Below, piece after piece: positions 26,976-35,651 of a stretch of 64,000 nucleotides of DNA. The notes beneath the pieces are model-generated. The model was not told the origin of the DNA. It made no database searches and saw only the letters and a program-made list of their open reading frames with translations. The stretch is from assembly GCA_017450125.1 (NCBI GenBank), contig JAFSWZ010000010.1:1-64000 (forward strand). The letters are read 5' to 3'. The translations under genes were made by a program, and so were the position numbers. Every line of letters starts with the position of its first letter. The stretch's first letter is position 1. This DNA comes from Synergistaceae bacterium. Lineage in GTDB: Bacteria; Synergistota; Synergistia; Synergistales; Aminobacteriaceae.

Positions 26976-27881
26976 ATGACGCTTCAGCAGCTCCGTTACT
27001 TCTGCACTATAGCAATGGAGCTTAACTTTCACAAGGCGGCGGACATTCACCACATAACACAGCCTTCTTTGAGCAATGCCATCACGAAACTTGAGGAGGA
27101 GCTGGGGTTCTACCTGTTCGAACGCAAGGGAAGGCACGTAGAGCTGACGAAATACGGCAGATATTATTCAGAGCAGATAAGCCCTGTTCTCGAGCATCTG
27201 GAATTTATCACGGACAAGGCAAAGAGGCTCGCGGACAGCAAGACTGGACATATTGACCTCGCGTACAACGTACCTTTTGGGAGAAAGTTAGTGCCGCAGA
27301 TGGCGAGGGGGTTTCTTGATGAGCCGGAGAACAGTGAATGCACGTTCCATTTTCACCAGAACTCTTCACCGCTGATTATGGAAGGCTTGAAGTCCGGGCG
27401 TTATGATGTGGGCATCTGCACGAGCGAGCCGGTGCTCCCTGAGATTAACTATATCCCGCTGAAGAAGCAGGAACTTGTTGCGATAGTCCCGAAGACTCAC
27501 GAGCTGGCAGAACGCGGAAGCGTAACCCTTGCCGAGCTTCTGCAGTATCCGTACGTTGATTACGCTGACTACGTGGGACTGAAGCCGACGATCCACAGGA
27601 TACTTGAGGACGAAGGTCTGACACCGAAGGTTGCAGCCAAAGCTCCAGACGAAGAGAGCATAGCAGGTCTTGTGTCCGAAGGGTTCGGGGTGTCGTTTGT
27701 TGCGTCTGTGTACTCGCTGAGGGATTTTGACGTAGCAATACTGAAGGTTGAACGGGCTGACTGCTTCAGGATAATCTACATGACCCACATGAAGAACATG
27801 TACCTTACTCCGGCAGTTACGAGGTTCATACGCTACGGGGTTGAAGCTGAGCTGAGGAAGATACGTGCCCTCCAGCATTAA
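26976..27881 (+). CDS. LysR family transcriptional regulator
   Basis: 301 residues. The N-terminal winged helix reads MTLQQLRYFCTIAMELNFHKAADIHHITQPSLSNAITKLEEELGF, followed by a linker helix and a periplasmic-binding-like effector domain (residues about 90-295). The ATG is preceded by AAGGGGGA. It diverges from aroD and its transporter genes, which are the expected targets. Effector unknown. Confidence 0.95.
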   Translation: MTLQQLRYFCTIAMELNFHKAADIHHITQPSLSNAITKLEEELGFYLFERKGRHVELTKYGRYYSEQISPVLEHLEFITDKAKRLADSKTGHIDLAYNVPFGRKLVPQMARGFLDEPENSECTFHFHQNSSPLIMEGLKSGRYDVGICTSEPVLPEINYIPLKKQELVAIVPKTHELAERGSVTLAELLQYPYVDYADYVGLKPTIHRILEDEGLTPKVAAKAPDEESIAGLVSEGFGVSFVASVYSLRDFDVAILKVERADCFRIIYMTHMKNMYLTPAVTRFIRYGVEAELRKIRALQH

Positions 27882-27892
27882 CCAGAGGGCAC
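27865..27892. terminator. Hairpin between convergent LysR and gudD genes
   Basis: GTGCCCTC and GAGGGCAC form a perfect eight-base stem with a 12-base loop that begins inside the last codons of the regulator gene. T tracts are poor on both sides, so its strength is uncertain. Confidence 0.5.
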
Positions 27893-27904
27893 AAAGATTA
27901 CTGC

Positions 27905-29257
27905 TTACCTCACGAGGCAGGGCTTCTTGCTGTCAAATTTCCAGTTCGGAATGAGGTACTGCATCGCCTCTGCATCGTTCCTGTCGTGTGATGGCAGCTT
28001 GTTGTACAGAGTGTTTGCTTCCTCAAGCCGTGCCATGTTCAGCGTAACTCCGAGTCCCGGCTTCTCTGGAACTTCAAGATACCCGTCAACGATTCGCGGA
28101 GTGTCCTCGAGCAGGTTCTGCCCGTCCTGCCAGATCCAGTGCGTGTCTAGTGCTGTCGGATGTCCCGGAGCAGCCGCACCGACCTGTGCGAAAGCCGCAA
28201 GCGTGATGTCGAAATGGTTGTTGCTGTGGCTTCCCCACGTCAGCCCCCAGTCGTTGAGGAGCTGTGCGATTCTGATTGAGCCGCCGAAGCCCCAGAAGTG
28301 CGGGTCAGCGAGCACAATGTCCACCGCCTTCAACGCCGCCGAGTGGTAGAATTGCCGCCAGTCCGTCGCAATCATGTTCGTAGCTACGGGAAGGTGAACA
28401 GCGTTCTTGAACTCCGCCATAATCTCACGGCTCGAATACCCTGCTTCCGGCCCGCACGGATCCTCAATGTACGTCAAGACATCCTCGAGCGGCCTGCACA
28501 GCGCGATTGCTTCAGCAAGACTCCACGCACCGTTAGGGTCAATGTTTATGCGTCCGGCGGGAAATGCCTTCTTCAGCGCAACAACTGCCTTCATCTCCTC
28601 AGTTCCGGCCAAGACACCGCCTTTCAGCTTGAAGTTCCTGAAACCGTATTTCTCGTGAAGACACTGAGCCTGCGAGACTATAGCGTCCGGCGTGAGCATC
28701 TCGGTACGGCGCATCCTGAACCACGCATCAGAGCTTGATGATTCGTCGAGGTACGGAAGAGCTTTTGCCTTATCCTTGTCGCTGACGTAGAACAGGTAGC
28801 CCAGCGTCTCGACCTTGTCGCGCTGTTTGCCGTCGCCGAGAAGGTCGCACATCTGCAAGCCCAGAGCCTGACCCAGCAAGTCCAGCAGAGCGCACTCTAT
28901 CGCCCATTCAGCTTTCACGACAAATTTCAGCTTCGAGATGTCCAGCGTCTGGATGCCCTCGCCGTCGTCCTCCTTCGCGCGCTTGGTGTGCTTGTGTATG
29001 CTGTCGAGAATGCTCCTGTACTTCCCGACCGGCTGACCTACAACAAGGCCTTCGCACGCTCTGAGTGCCTCGCAGGTGTAATCCCCGCCGTGAATCTCTC
29101 CGATACCCTGATGGCCTGCGCTGTCCTCGAGAATCACGATGTTGCGCGTGAAGAACGGTGCATGTGCCCCGCTCAGGGTCATTAACATCGAGTCATACCC
29201 CGCTACGGGGACGACCTTCATGCTTGTTACAGTTGGTGTTGTTCCGTATGTGCTCAT
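27905..29257 (-). CDS. gudD: Glucarate dehydratase
   Basis: 450 residues, enolase superfamily. HAPFFTRNIVILEDSAGHQGIGE opens the lid domain; KLKGG (Lys210, Lys212) gives the catalytic base, and metal ligands occur in INIDPNGAW, YIEDPCG and the ATNM region, with GSHSNNHFD carrying the catalytic His. The enzyme turns D-glucarate or L-idarate into 5-keto-4-deoxyglucarate, the same product as GarD. It follows a TTT transporter (tctB, tctA, tctC) in the same direction. A GAGGAG precedes the ATG. Confidence 0.95.
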   Translation of the reverse strand: MSTYGTTPTVTSMKVVPVAGYDSMLMTLSGAHAPFFTRNIVILEDSAGHQGIGEIHGGDYTCEALRACEGLVVGQPVGKYRSILDSIHKHTKRAKEDDGEGIQTLDISKLKFVVKAEWAIECALLDLLGQALGLQMCDLLGDGKQRDKVETLGYLFYVSDKDKAKALPYLDESSSSDAWFRMRRTEMLTPDAIVSQAQCLHEKYGFRNFKLKGGVLAGTEEMKAVVALKKAFPAGRINIDPNGAWSLAEAIALCRPLEDVLTYIEDPCGPEAGYSSREIMAEFKNAVHLPVATNMIATDWRQFYHSAALKAVDIVLADPHFWGFGGSIRIAQLLNDWGLTWGSHSNNHFDITLAAFAQVGAAAPGHPTALDTHWIWQDGQNLLEDTPRIVDGYLEVPEKPGLGVTLNMARLEEANTLYNKLPSHDRNDAEAMQYLIPNWKFDSKKPCLVR

Positions 29258-29280
29258 AATTCAGTCTCCTCTACAATAAA

Positions 29281-29307
29281 TCCCCCCTGCAGTTTTCACA
29301 GGAGGGA
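29281..29307 (-). terminator. Terminator or attenuator between tctC and gudD
   Basis: On the minus strand TCCCTCCTG and CAGGGGGGA pair around a nine-base loop and are followed by TTTATT. It would lower gudD transcripts relative to the receptor gene. Confidence 0.55.
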
Positions 29308-29327
29308 CAACATTATTCCTTGCTCAC

Positions 29328-30269
29328 TTACTCCGCGAACTGGTCAGCTATTGCCTTGAACGTCGCAAAGTACTCCGCGTCGTGCTTCTCGCTGTCCGCC
29401 GCGCTCAGGTAGTAGGGCATCATCTCTACCTTCCTGATTGCCTCGAGGCATTCCGGCTTGCTGTGCATTTCCTTGACGATGTTCTCGTACCACGCGATTA
29501 TCTCTTCGGGCGTGCCCTTCGGGAAGTAGAACGAGAAATCGCAGTCAGGGTAAACGAGGTCGATTCCCTGCTCGCGGAACGTAGGGATGTCCTTGATGAG
29601 CTCGTATCTCTCTGCGCTGGGAACTCCGAGTGCGATGAACTGCCCGCTCTCAAGATAGTCCTTGCAGTTGATGTACGCGCCGGGCATCATGTCTACCTGA
29701 CCTGAGAGCATTCCTACAATCTTGTCAGAGTTCGAGCCGTAGTCCACAAGGTCAAGCTGAATCCCGGCCAAGTCCTGGAACTTCAGAATCTCGTAGTACG
29801 TGTATGCTCCGACTTCAGTGCACGCAACAAGTTCGCCGGGTGCTTTCTTGGCCGCGTCGATGAACTCCTGAAGGTTCTTGTACTTCTTGGGGTTCACGTA
29901 GAACTGCTGGGCGGGGTCTTTCGCGAAAGTCGGCCCGAGCGTGAATGCCGTGTAGTTGTAGTCCGTGATTCCGGCAACGTTGGCGACGTTCACGAGGTTG
30001 TGCCCGTACAGGAACGTATGTCCGTCCGGCGCAGCTGCCCTGACCTGGTCGGCCGCGATTGAACCTGCGGCACCGTTGGCGTTCACGACGATGAAGTCGC
30101 ACCCGGAAAGCTCCTTAGCGTACTGTGCGAACACGCGCGCGCTGAGGTCTGTGTTCCCGCCTGCTCCGGCAGGGACGATGATTGATACTGTGGTTGTGGG
30201 CTTCCACTCCGCGAATGCACACGATACTACCGCGAGCACAACTACTAACGCTAATAATACTTTCTTCAT
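29328..30269 (-). CDS. tctC: TTT transporter substrate-binding protein
   Basis: 313 residues with a signal peptide ending CAFAEW. Typical Bug-family motifs: VSIIVPAGAGGNTDLSARVFAQY, NANGAAGSIAADQVRAAAPDGHTFLYGH and the C-terminal FPKGTPEEIIAWYENIVKEM. It catches carboxylate substrates in the periplasm for TctAB. It lies between tctA and gudD, so an aldarate such as glucarate is the likely ligand. A GGAGC precedes the ATG. Confidence 0.93.
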   Translation of the reverse strand: MKKVLLALVVVLAVVSCAFAEWKPTTTVSIIVPAGAGGNTDLSARVFAQYAKELSGCDFIVVNANGAAGSIAADQVRAAAPDGHTFLYGHNLVNVANVAGITDYNYTAFTLGPTFAKDPAQQFYVNPKKYKNLQEFIDAAKKAPGELVACTEVGAYTYYEILKFQDLAGIQLDLVDYGSNSDKIVGMLSGQVDMMPGAYINCKDYLESGQFIALGVPSAERYELIKDIPTFREQGIDLVYPDCDFSFYFPKGTPEEIIAWYENIVKEMHSKPECLEAIRKVEMMPYYLSAADSEKHDAEYFATFKAIADQFAE

Positions 30270-30295
30270 TGTTACAGCTCCTTACTGTATATTCT

Positions 30296-30309
30296 CCCCG
30301 CGAACGGGG
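30296..30309 (-). other. GC hairpin with UUCG loop between tctA and tctC
   Basis: On the minus strand CCCCG, TTCG and CGGGG form a tight five-pair tetraloop hairpin 27 bases before the tctC start. There is no T run, so it is unlikely to terminate. Such hairpins can protect the 5' end of a receptor mRNA after processing. Confidence 0.5.
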
Positions 30310-30337
30310 GCTTTACTCGTAATTCTACGGCTGTCTG

Positions 30338-31855
30338 TTACTTCCCGTCGATGTGAATTACTGCTTCCTTCTGGCGGGAGGCCTTAATCTCCTTCCAGAC
30401 CGACCACAGGAGAACTGCTATCGCTATACCGAAGAACACGCAGAAGATAGGACGCTGGAAGAATGCTCCGAACGTCTTATACCGCTGAAGCCCTCTGCGC
30501 AGGTACTCTTCCGTCATTCTGCCAATCAGGAAGCACAGAACGAACGGCGTAGTAGGCAGCTTGAATTTGTGGTACAGATACCCTATCACTCCGAACACCA
30601 CGATAGACTGAACGTCAAACACTCTGTTGTTCGTTGCGTAAGCTCCGACGGCGCACAGCACCAGAATCAGCGGCAGAAGAATATGCTTCGGCACCTTGAG
30701 CACCTGAACGAATGCCTTGATGCACGTCCACTCGACGATTAGCATTATGAGCGCGCAGATCATGCAGGCCGCAAAGATTCCGTACACAACGTCAGAGTTC
30801 TTGACGAAGAGCAGCGGTCCGGCACTAAGTCCGTGAATGAGGAAGCCGCCCAGCATCATTGCCGTAACTCCGTCGCCGGGAATGCCCAGAACCAGAAGCG
30901 GGATTAATGCTCCGCCGATTGTGGCATTGTTGGCGCACTCTGTAGCTACGATGCCTTCAGGGTCTCCCTGCCCGAAAGTCTCCGGGTGCTTGCTCATGTT
31001 CTTGGCCGTAACGTACGCGAGCATTCCTGACGTTGAACCGCCGATGCCGGGAAGGATTCCGATGCCTGTCCCGATGAGTGCCGCACGGATTGCGCCGGGC
31101 ATCCACTTGAAGAGTTCACCGAAGCTGAACCCGAAACCGCGCACCTTCCTGACGGGGATAGTCTTCACACCTCCGCCGATAGTTTCAGCACTCACGAGAA
31201 TGTCCGCAACCGCGAAGATTCCGATTAACGTCGTGAGGGTGTTGAATCCTCCGCGCATCTCTGGGATACCGAACGTGAAGCGTGCCGTCCCGTCAATCGG
31301 AGCAAGCCCCACAAGCGCGAACACCAGCCCGAGCATTCCGGCCAAGAGCCCCTTGACCATGTTGCCGGACGAGAGGATAGCGACCATCGTAAGCGCGAAG
31401 AAGCAGATTCCGAAGTTGTCGGGGAAGGAGAACTTCAGCGCAACGTCAGCCAGCCACGGCGCAAAGAACGTGAGAATCACGAACGAGAAGATTGACCCCA
31501 AGAACGAGAACACTATTCCCACGCCCAGCGCGCGCATAGCTTCGCCCTTCTGTGCCATAGGGTAGCCGTCGAATGTCGTTGCGATTGACGAGGCAGTCCC
31601 GGGCATGTTGAGGAGGATTGCGGAGATGAGACCGCCCGAAATTCCGCCGATGTACACCGCGACTAGGACGTTCATTCCGAGCGAAGAACTCATCGAGAAC
31701 GTTAAGGGAAGGAAGAGAGCGACGGCCATTGAGGCAGAGAGGCCGGGAATTGACCCGAAGATTATTCCGACAGCAACGCCGGCAATCATGAGCAGCAATG
31801 ATGTGGGCTCGCAGACCCGTAACGCGGCGGCTCCTAACTGTGATAACGCTTCCAT
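30338..31855 (-). CDS. tctA: TTT transporter large membrane subunit
   Basis: 505 residues with about ten to twelve hydrophobic segments. Diagnostic stretches: GVAVGIIFGSIPGLSASMAVALFLPLTF, GGISGGLISAILLNMPGTASSIATTFDGYPMAQKG, GTGIGILPGIGGSTSGMLAYVTAK and LLVLGIPGDGVTAMMLGGF. These form the two inverted halves of the TctA fold. The ATG eight bases after AGGAGG is chosen over a GTG that overlaps the site. It lies between tctB and tctC. Confidence 0.97.
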   Translation of the reverse strand: MEALSQLGAAALRVCEPTSLLLMIAGVAVGIIFGSIPGLSASMAVALFLPLTFSMSSSLGMNVLVAVYIGGISGGLISAILLNMPGTASSIATTFDGYPMAQKGEAMRALGVGIVFSFLGSIFSFVILTFFAPWLADVALKFSFPDNFGICFFALTMVAILSSGNMVKGLLAGMLGLVFALVGLAPIDGTARFTFGIPEMRGGFNTLTTLIGIFAVADILVSAETIGGGVKTIPVRKVRGFGFSFGELFKWMPGAIRAALIGTGIGILPGIGGSTSGMLAYVTAKNMSKHPETFGQGDPEGIVATECANNATIGGALIPLLVLGIPGDGVTAMMLGGFLIHGLSAGPLLFVKNSDVVYGIFAACMICALIMLIVEWTCIKAFVQVLKVPKHILLPLILVLCAVGAYATNNRVFDVQSIVVFGVIGYLYHKFKLPTTPFVLCFLIGRMTEEYLRRGLQRYKTFGAFFQRPIFCVFFGIAIAVLLWSVWKEIKASRQKEAVIHIDGK

Positions 31856-31867
31856 GACCTGCACCTC

Positions 31868-32359
31868 CTAGAGCGTGAAAATTCCTGCGGGCAGTACGAT
31901 TTTGAAGCCGTACCTGAACAGGTAGAACACCACGAACACAAAGACGATGTCAATGACCGCATACATGATGATGTCCTTACTCTTGCGCTTGTCGTCGGGG
32001 GAGAGGACGAAAATCTGCAGGAACAGATAGCACAGCGTCGAAATGATGAAGCCGACGGGAGCAAGGATGTTGACGTAGATGACCACGAGCACGAGAGAGG
32101 CGAGAACTCTCTTGTAGTCGGAGGTATCTGCGGGCATTGATGCGGCTTTGGCGGCATTGGCCTTGAAGTTCTTTAGCGCGGTGAAGAGGAGCATCAGCGA
32201 GAGAATGACGATGAGTGTACCGATGACCGTAGGCATGAAGTCCGGGCCGATTTTCATGACGCGGGACTTTGGGAGCTGTTTGGCGAGGTATATTACTGCG
32301 GCACCGAGAGCAGTGTAGAAGATGCCGACGATAACATCACCGTATTTCCTGAAGAACAA
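31868..32359 (-). CDS. tctB: TTT transporter small membrane subunit
   Basis: 163 residues with four hydrophobic segments, including IVGIFYTALGAAVIYLA, FMPTVIGTLIVILSLMLLF, VLASLVLVVIYVNIL and VIDIVFVFVVFYLF, the TctB pattern. The start appears to be TTG ten bases after AAGGAAG. It is the first gene of the tctBAC-gudD operon, with an extended -10 promoter about 60 bases upstream. Confidence 0.9.
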   Translation of the reverse strand: MFFRKYGDVIVGIFYTALGAAVIYLAKQLPKSRVMKIGPDFMPTVIGTLIVILSLMLLFTALKNFKANAAKAASMPADTSDYKRVLASLVLVVIYVNILAPVGFIISTLCYLFLQIFVLSPDDKRKSKDIIMYAVIDIVFVFVVFYLFRYGFKIVLPAGIFTL

Positions 32360-32421
32360 GGTTACAGCACTTCCTTCCTGAATAGTATTGATATGTTGTT
32401 GGGAAAAATGGAATTGATAGG

Positions 32422-32430
32422 ATTATAGCA
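32422..32430 (-). promoter_or_regulatory. Extended -10 promoter of the tctBAC-gudD operon
   Basis: TGCTATAAT on the minus strand matches the extended -10 form (TGnTATAAT). No -35 box is evident, as the terminator of the upstream gene occupies that place. Predicted transcript start is about 55 bases before tctB. Confidence 0.5.
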
Positions 32431-32444
32431 AAAGGGTAATAAAA

Positions 32445-32473
32445 TCCCCCCGTGTTTTTTACGCACAGGGGGA
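32445..32473 (-). terminator. Terminator after the flavodoxin-like gene
   Basis: On the minus strand CCCCCTGTG and CACGGGGGG form a nearly perfect nine-base stem followed by ATTTTATT. It precedes the tctB promoter directly. Confidence 0.75.
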
Positions 32474-32481
32474 AATGATGC

Positions 32482-33102
32482 TCACCGTATGAAGTTCGTG
32501 TACACTATCTCCTCGTGCACCGGCTCAGGAACTCCTGCCTTCCGCCCCGCCTCAAAACACTTCAGCATGTACGCCATGTTCTCGCCTAGCGTCCTCATCG
32601 TCTGCATACCCTCAAGGTCCTGCCTCACATCTTCCGGCGTGAAACCGTGAACCTGATTCCAGTACTGCGACGACACTACCGGCATGTTCCTTATCGTGAA
32701 GTACTTGTTGAGCCTGTCGAACGCCGCAGTTGCACCTGCTCTCCGGCATGACACAACACACGCCGCAGGTTTGCCCTCGAGCCTGTCGCCTCCCGAGAAG
32801 AACAGCCTGTCCAGAAACGCGCACAGACTCCCTGCAGGCCCGGCATAGTACACCGGCGAACCCACTACCAGCCCGTCAAACTCATCGAGCCTGTCCGCAA
32901 GTTCCCTCACTCCGTCGCTGAACACGCAATGCCCGAGCTGCTGGCACTTGAAGCACGCAATACACCCCTGCACGGCCTTTTTGCCGATCCAGAAAATCTC
33001 CGTCTCTACTCCGTTCTTGTTGAGAGTCGCCGCAACTTCACTAAGGGCTGTGAACGTACACCCCTTTTCGTTGGGACTGCCATTAATCAGCAAAACCTTC
33101 AT
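32482..33102 (-). CDS. Flavodoxin-fold NAD(P)H-dependent oxidoreductase
   Basis: 206 residues. KVLLINGSPNEKGCTFTAL is the FMN phosphate-binding loop and VVGSPVYYAGPAGSLCAFLDRLF the second FMN motif of the NADPH-dependent FMN reductase family. A CIACFKCQQLGHC stretch, with Cys near 47, 50, 53 and 59, resembles the compact cluster motif of iron-sulfur flavoproteins. It may reduce quinones or other small acceptors; the substrate is unknown. Its start diverges from the threonine dehydratase gene. Confidence 0.88.
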   Translation of the reverse strand: MKVLLINGSPNEKGCTFTALSEVAATLNKNGVETEIFWIGKKAVQGCIACFKCQQLGHCVFSDGVRELADRLDEFDGLVVGSPVYYAGPAGSLCAFLDRLFFSGGDRLEGKPAACVVSCRRAGATAAFDRLNKYFTIRNMPVVSSQYWNQVHGFTPEDVRQDLEGMQTMRTLGENMAYMLKCFEAGRKAGVPEPVHEEIVYTNFIR

Positions 33103-33146
33103 TGATTTTTTCCCCCTCGTTGTGATTCATGATAGGTATATTTTAG

Positions 33147-33152
33147 TATAAT
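33147..33152 (+). promoter_or_regulatory. TATAAT box of the threonine dehydratase gene
   Basis: A perfect TATAAT in an AT-rich stretch 63 bases before the ilvA start. No good -35 element lies 16-18 bases upstream. A transcript from about 33158 would begin with a short open frame that has its own GGAG. Confidence 0.45.
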
Positions 33153-33183
33153 ATGCCCATTATTAGAATTGGAGATGGTTATC

Positions 33184-33216
33184 ATGAACATTTTTGAGAA
33201 GGGGAAAACATGCTGA
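33184..33216 (+). CDS. Ten-residue upstream open reading frame (MNIFEKGKTC)
   Basis: The first ATG after the predicted transcript start is preceded by GGAG at a 9-base distance. The frame ends at TGA seven bases inside the ilvA gene, so the two overlap. Its codons include the ribosome binding site (AAGGGG) of ilvA. It could couple or limit ilvA translation. It has no run of Thr or Ile codons, so classic amino-acid attenuation is not indicated. It may be chance. Confidence 0.35.
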   Translation: MNIFEKGKTC

Positions 33217-34415
33217 CCCTCGATAAAGTTTACACCGCCGCCTACATTCTCAGAGAGTGCGCGAGAAAGACGGATCTCATTGCTGCCCCGAACCTCAGCG
33301 AGAACCACAGCCTTTACCTGAAGACTGAGAACCTGCAGGTTACCGGGAGCTTCAAGCTCAGAGGAGCATACTACAAGATCTCACAGCTCACCGACGAGGA
33401 GAAGGCGCGCGGAATAGTCGCATGTTCGGCGGGCAACCACGCGCAGGGTGTCGCAATGTCAGCATCGCGCAGGGGCATTACCGCCACAATCTGTATGCCG
33501 GACTCCGCGCCAGTAATGAAGGTAGACAGCACACGCAGGCTCGGTGCTAACGTCGAGCTCGTGAAAGGCGTTTACGATGACGCTCATGACCGCGCTCTGG
33601 AGATAGTTTCGGAGACGGGAGCAACGTTCATTCACCCGTATGATGATGATTATGTGATTGCCGGGCAGGCAACGATAGGCCTCGAGATTCTTGACCAGCT
33701 CGAGGACGTTGAAGCGATAATCGTTCCCATCGGCGGAGGCGGGCTGATTTCGGGGATAGCTTTTGCCGTAAAAAGCCTCAAGCCGTCGGTAAAAGTCTAC
33801 GGTGTTCAGGCAGCAGGTGCCGCGTCAATGTACAACTCCTTCAAGGCCGGACAGCGTCAGACCCTCGATAGCGTCTCGACGTTCGCCGACGGAATTGCCG
33901 TGAAGAATCCCGGCGAGACAACGTACGACATCATCAGCAAGTACGTCGACGACATTGTGTGCGTGAGCGAGGACGAGATTGCCGCCGCAATTCTGGCACT
34001 CATCGAGAAGCAGAAGCTCATAGCTGAGGGTGCAGGTGCTGTGCCTGTGGCCGCCGCAATGTTCCACAAGCTCCCCATTGAGGGCAAGAAGACAGTGTGC
34101 GTCGTCTCGGGCGGAAACATCGACGTGAACATCTTGTCGCGCGTCATAACCAGAGGCCTGATGATGACCGGCCGGAACGTCAACCTGACCATAGAGCTCG
34201 TCGACAAGCCGGGACAGCTTCAGCAGGTCAGCGAGATAATCGCTTCGTGCGGGGCAAACGTCGTGTCGGTCTACTACGATCACGGAGATACCAACATGGC
34301 AATCAATTCGTGCTTCCTGAAACTTGCGCTCGAGACACTGAACGCAGGACAAATTGAGCTGATAAGGCAGAAGCTGACCGAAGCAGGCTTCAGAATCGTA
34401 ACGGAAAGGGTGTAG
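33210..34415 (+). CDS. ilvA: Threonine ammonia-lyase (dehydratase)
   Basis: 401 residues, the shorter catabolic/single-ACT form. The PLP lysine is Lys49 in VTGSFKLRGAYY; SAGNHAQGVA and VPIGGGGLISGIA are the phosphate-binding loops. An ACT domain fills the last 75 residues (LTIELVDKPGQLQQVSEIIA). It converts threonine to 2-oxobutyrate and ammonia, and serine to pyruvate. Together with the serine dehydratase elsewhere in the window it fits fermentation of hydroxy amino acids. The ATG is five bases after GAAGGGG. Confidence 0.94.
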   Translation: MLTLDKVYTAAYILRECARKTDLIAAPNLSENHSLYLKTENLQVTGSFKLRGAYYKISQLTDEEKARGIVACSAGNHAQGVAMSASRRGITATICMPDSAPVMKVDSTRRLGANVELVKGVYDDAHDRALEIVSETGATFIHPYDDDYVIAGQATIGLEILDQLEDVEAIIVPIGGGGLISGIAFAVKSLKPSVKVYGVQAAGAASMYNSFKAGQRQTLDSVSTFADGIAVKNPGETTYDIISKYVDDIVCVSEDEIAAAILALIEKQKLIAEGAGAVPVAAAMFHKLPIEGKKTVCVVSGGNIDVNILSRVITRGLMMTGRNVNLTIELVDKPGQLQQVSEIIASCGANVVSVYYDHGDTNMAINSCFLKLALETLNAGQIELIRQKLTEAGFRIVTERV

Positions 34416-34420
34416 AAGTA

Positions 34421-35632
34421 GTGAGGAAGATATTTTCGGCATTGATTATGTTGCTGGTGTTTGCGGTGTCAGCTGGTGCGGCCGCCAAATGGGAGACGCT
34501 GAGCTTTACCGACGACGTAACAGCAGGGCTCGAGACGCTGAAGCAGTACTGCATCACGCACGACGTTGCGCTGAACGACGTTCTGTGGGCAAACCAGACC
34601 GACGAAGCCAGCCTTAAGGCCGGGATGACGATACACCTCCCGAAGAATCAGGCGGACATGCTCGCGATATGGCAGCATTCCGGCGCGTGGAAGCCTACGG
34701 CACTTGTTCCCGTAACCAGCGAAGCCGCCGCCAAACGTGCAATCAGCGACGGCAAGACCACGAAGCCCGCCTCAGCAAGCGCAGTCCCGCAGACAGTTGC
34801 TGCCGCCGCTCCGAAGCCTCAGCCTGCACCAACACCCGCACCTGCACCAGTCGCCGCCGCACCGAAGGCCAAGACCCCCGCGAAGAAGACAGCACAGCCT
34901 TCACCGGCAAAAGTCATCGCGCAGACAGCGAAGCCCGACAAGATTCTCACGGCCAAGAAGAAAACTCCCCAGCAGGAGATTCCCGGCCTGATGGATCCGA
35001 TTATCGTTCTCTCGCCGAACGGAGACCCCTCGCACGGTCCGATGAGGCTCGTAATTTCCGGCGACAAGGTTGAAGTCGTACAGCTCCCGCAGAGTGCCGC
35101 GCCCAAGAAGCCCACTGTAGCGGATGCAAGTGCTCCCTTCACGTCGAGCTACACCTACATCTCCTACTACAACGCCTCGAAGCCGGGCGGCACGGGACTT
35201 CTTCCCGCCATCACCAGCCTCAACGGAAAAATGATGTGGCCTGTCGACGGCAAAATCTCTTCACCGTTCGGGAAGTGGCGCGGAAAGCACAAGCACGAAG
35301 GCATAGACATTCCGATGCCCGGCGGTACTCCCATCAGAGCCGCGAAGAACGGCGTAGTCATCCGCACCGGCAACAACTCGACGATAGGCTTCAGGGGCTA
35401 CGGCAATTTCGTGATGCTGGATCACGGCGGAGATGTCAGGACGTTCTACGCACACTGCTCACGAGTTGCGGTCTTTGAGGGACAGAGAGTCATGCAGGGG
35501 CAGGTCATCGCGTACGTCGGCAACACAGGGCGTTCGACGGCGAATCACCTGCATTTCGAGGTCAGGATCAACAACACGAAGGTGAATCCGATCCCTTACT
35601 TGGCCGGAAACACACATTTTGCATCAAAGTAG
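34421..35632 (+). CDS. Secreted M23 peptidase with LysM-like N-terminus
   Basis: 403 residues from GTG. Signal peptide about 1-20; residues 27-75 resemble a LysM cell-wall-binding module ([30 protein letters not shown]); then a Pro/Ala/Lys-rich linker of about 90 residues. The C-terminal LytM domain has zinc ligands His292 and Asp296 (KHEGIDIP) and His376-Leu-His378 in NHLHFEVR. M23 enzymes cut peptidoglycan cross-bridges or act as amidase activators. It starts five bases after ilvA and precedes glyQ. Confidence 0.92.
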   Translation: MRKIFSALIMLLVFAVSAGAAAKWETLSFTDDVTAGLETLKQYCITHDVALNDVLWANQTDEASLKAGMTIHLPKNQADMLAIWQHSGAWKPTALVPVTSEAAAKRAISDGKTTKPASASAVPQTVAAAAPKPQPAPTPAPAPVAAAPKAKTPAKKTAQPSPAKVIAQTAKPDKILTAKKKTPQQEIPGLMDPIIVLSPNGDPSHGPMRLVISGDKVEVVQLPQSAAPKKPTVADASAPFTSSYTYISYYNASKPGGTGLLPAITSLNGKMMWPVDGKISSPFGKWRGKHKHEGIDIPMPGGTPIRAAKNGVVIRTGNNSTIGFRGYGNFVMLDHGGDVRTFYAHCSRVAVFEGQRVMQGQVIAYVGNTGRSTANHLHFEVRINNTKVNPIPYLAGNTHFASK

Positions 35633-35651
35633 GAAGGAGTTACACAACACC

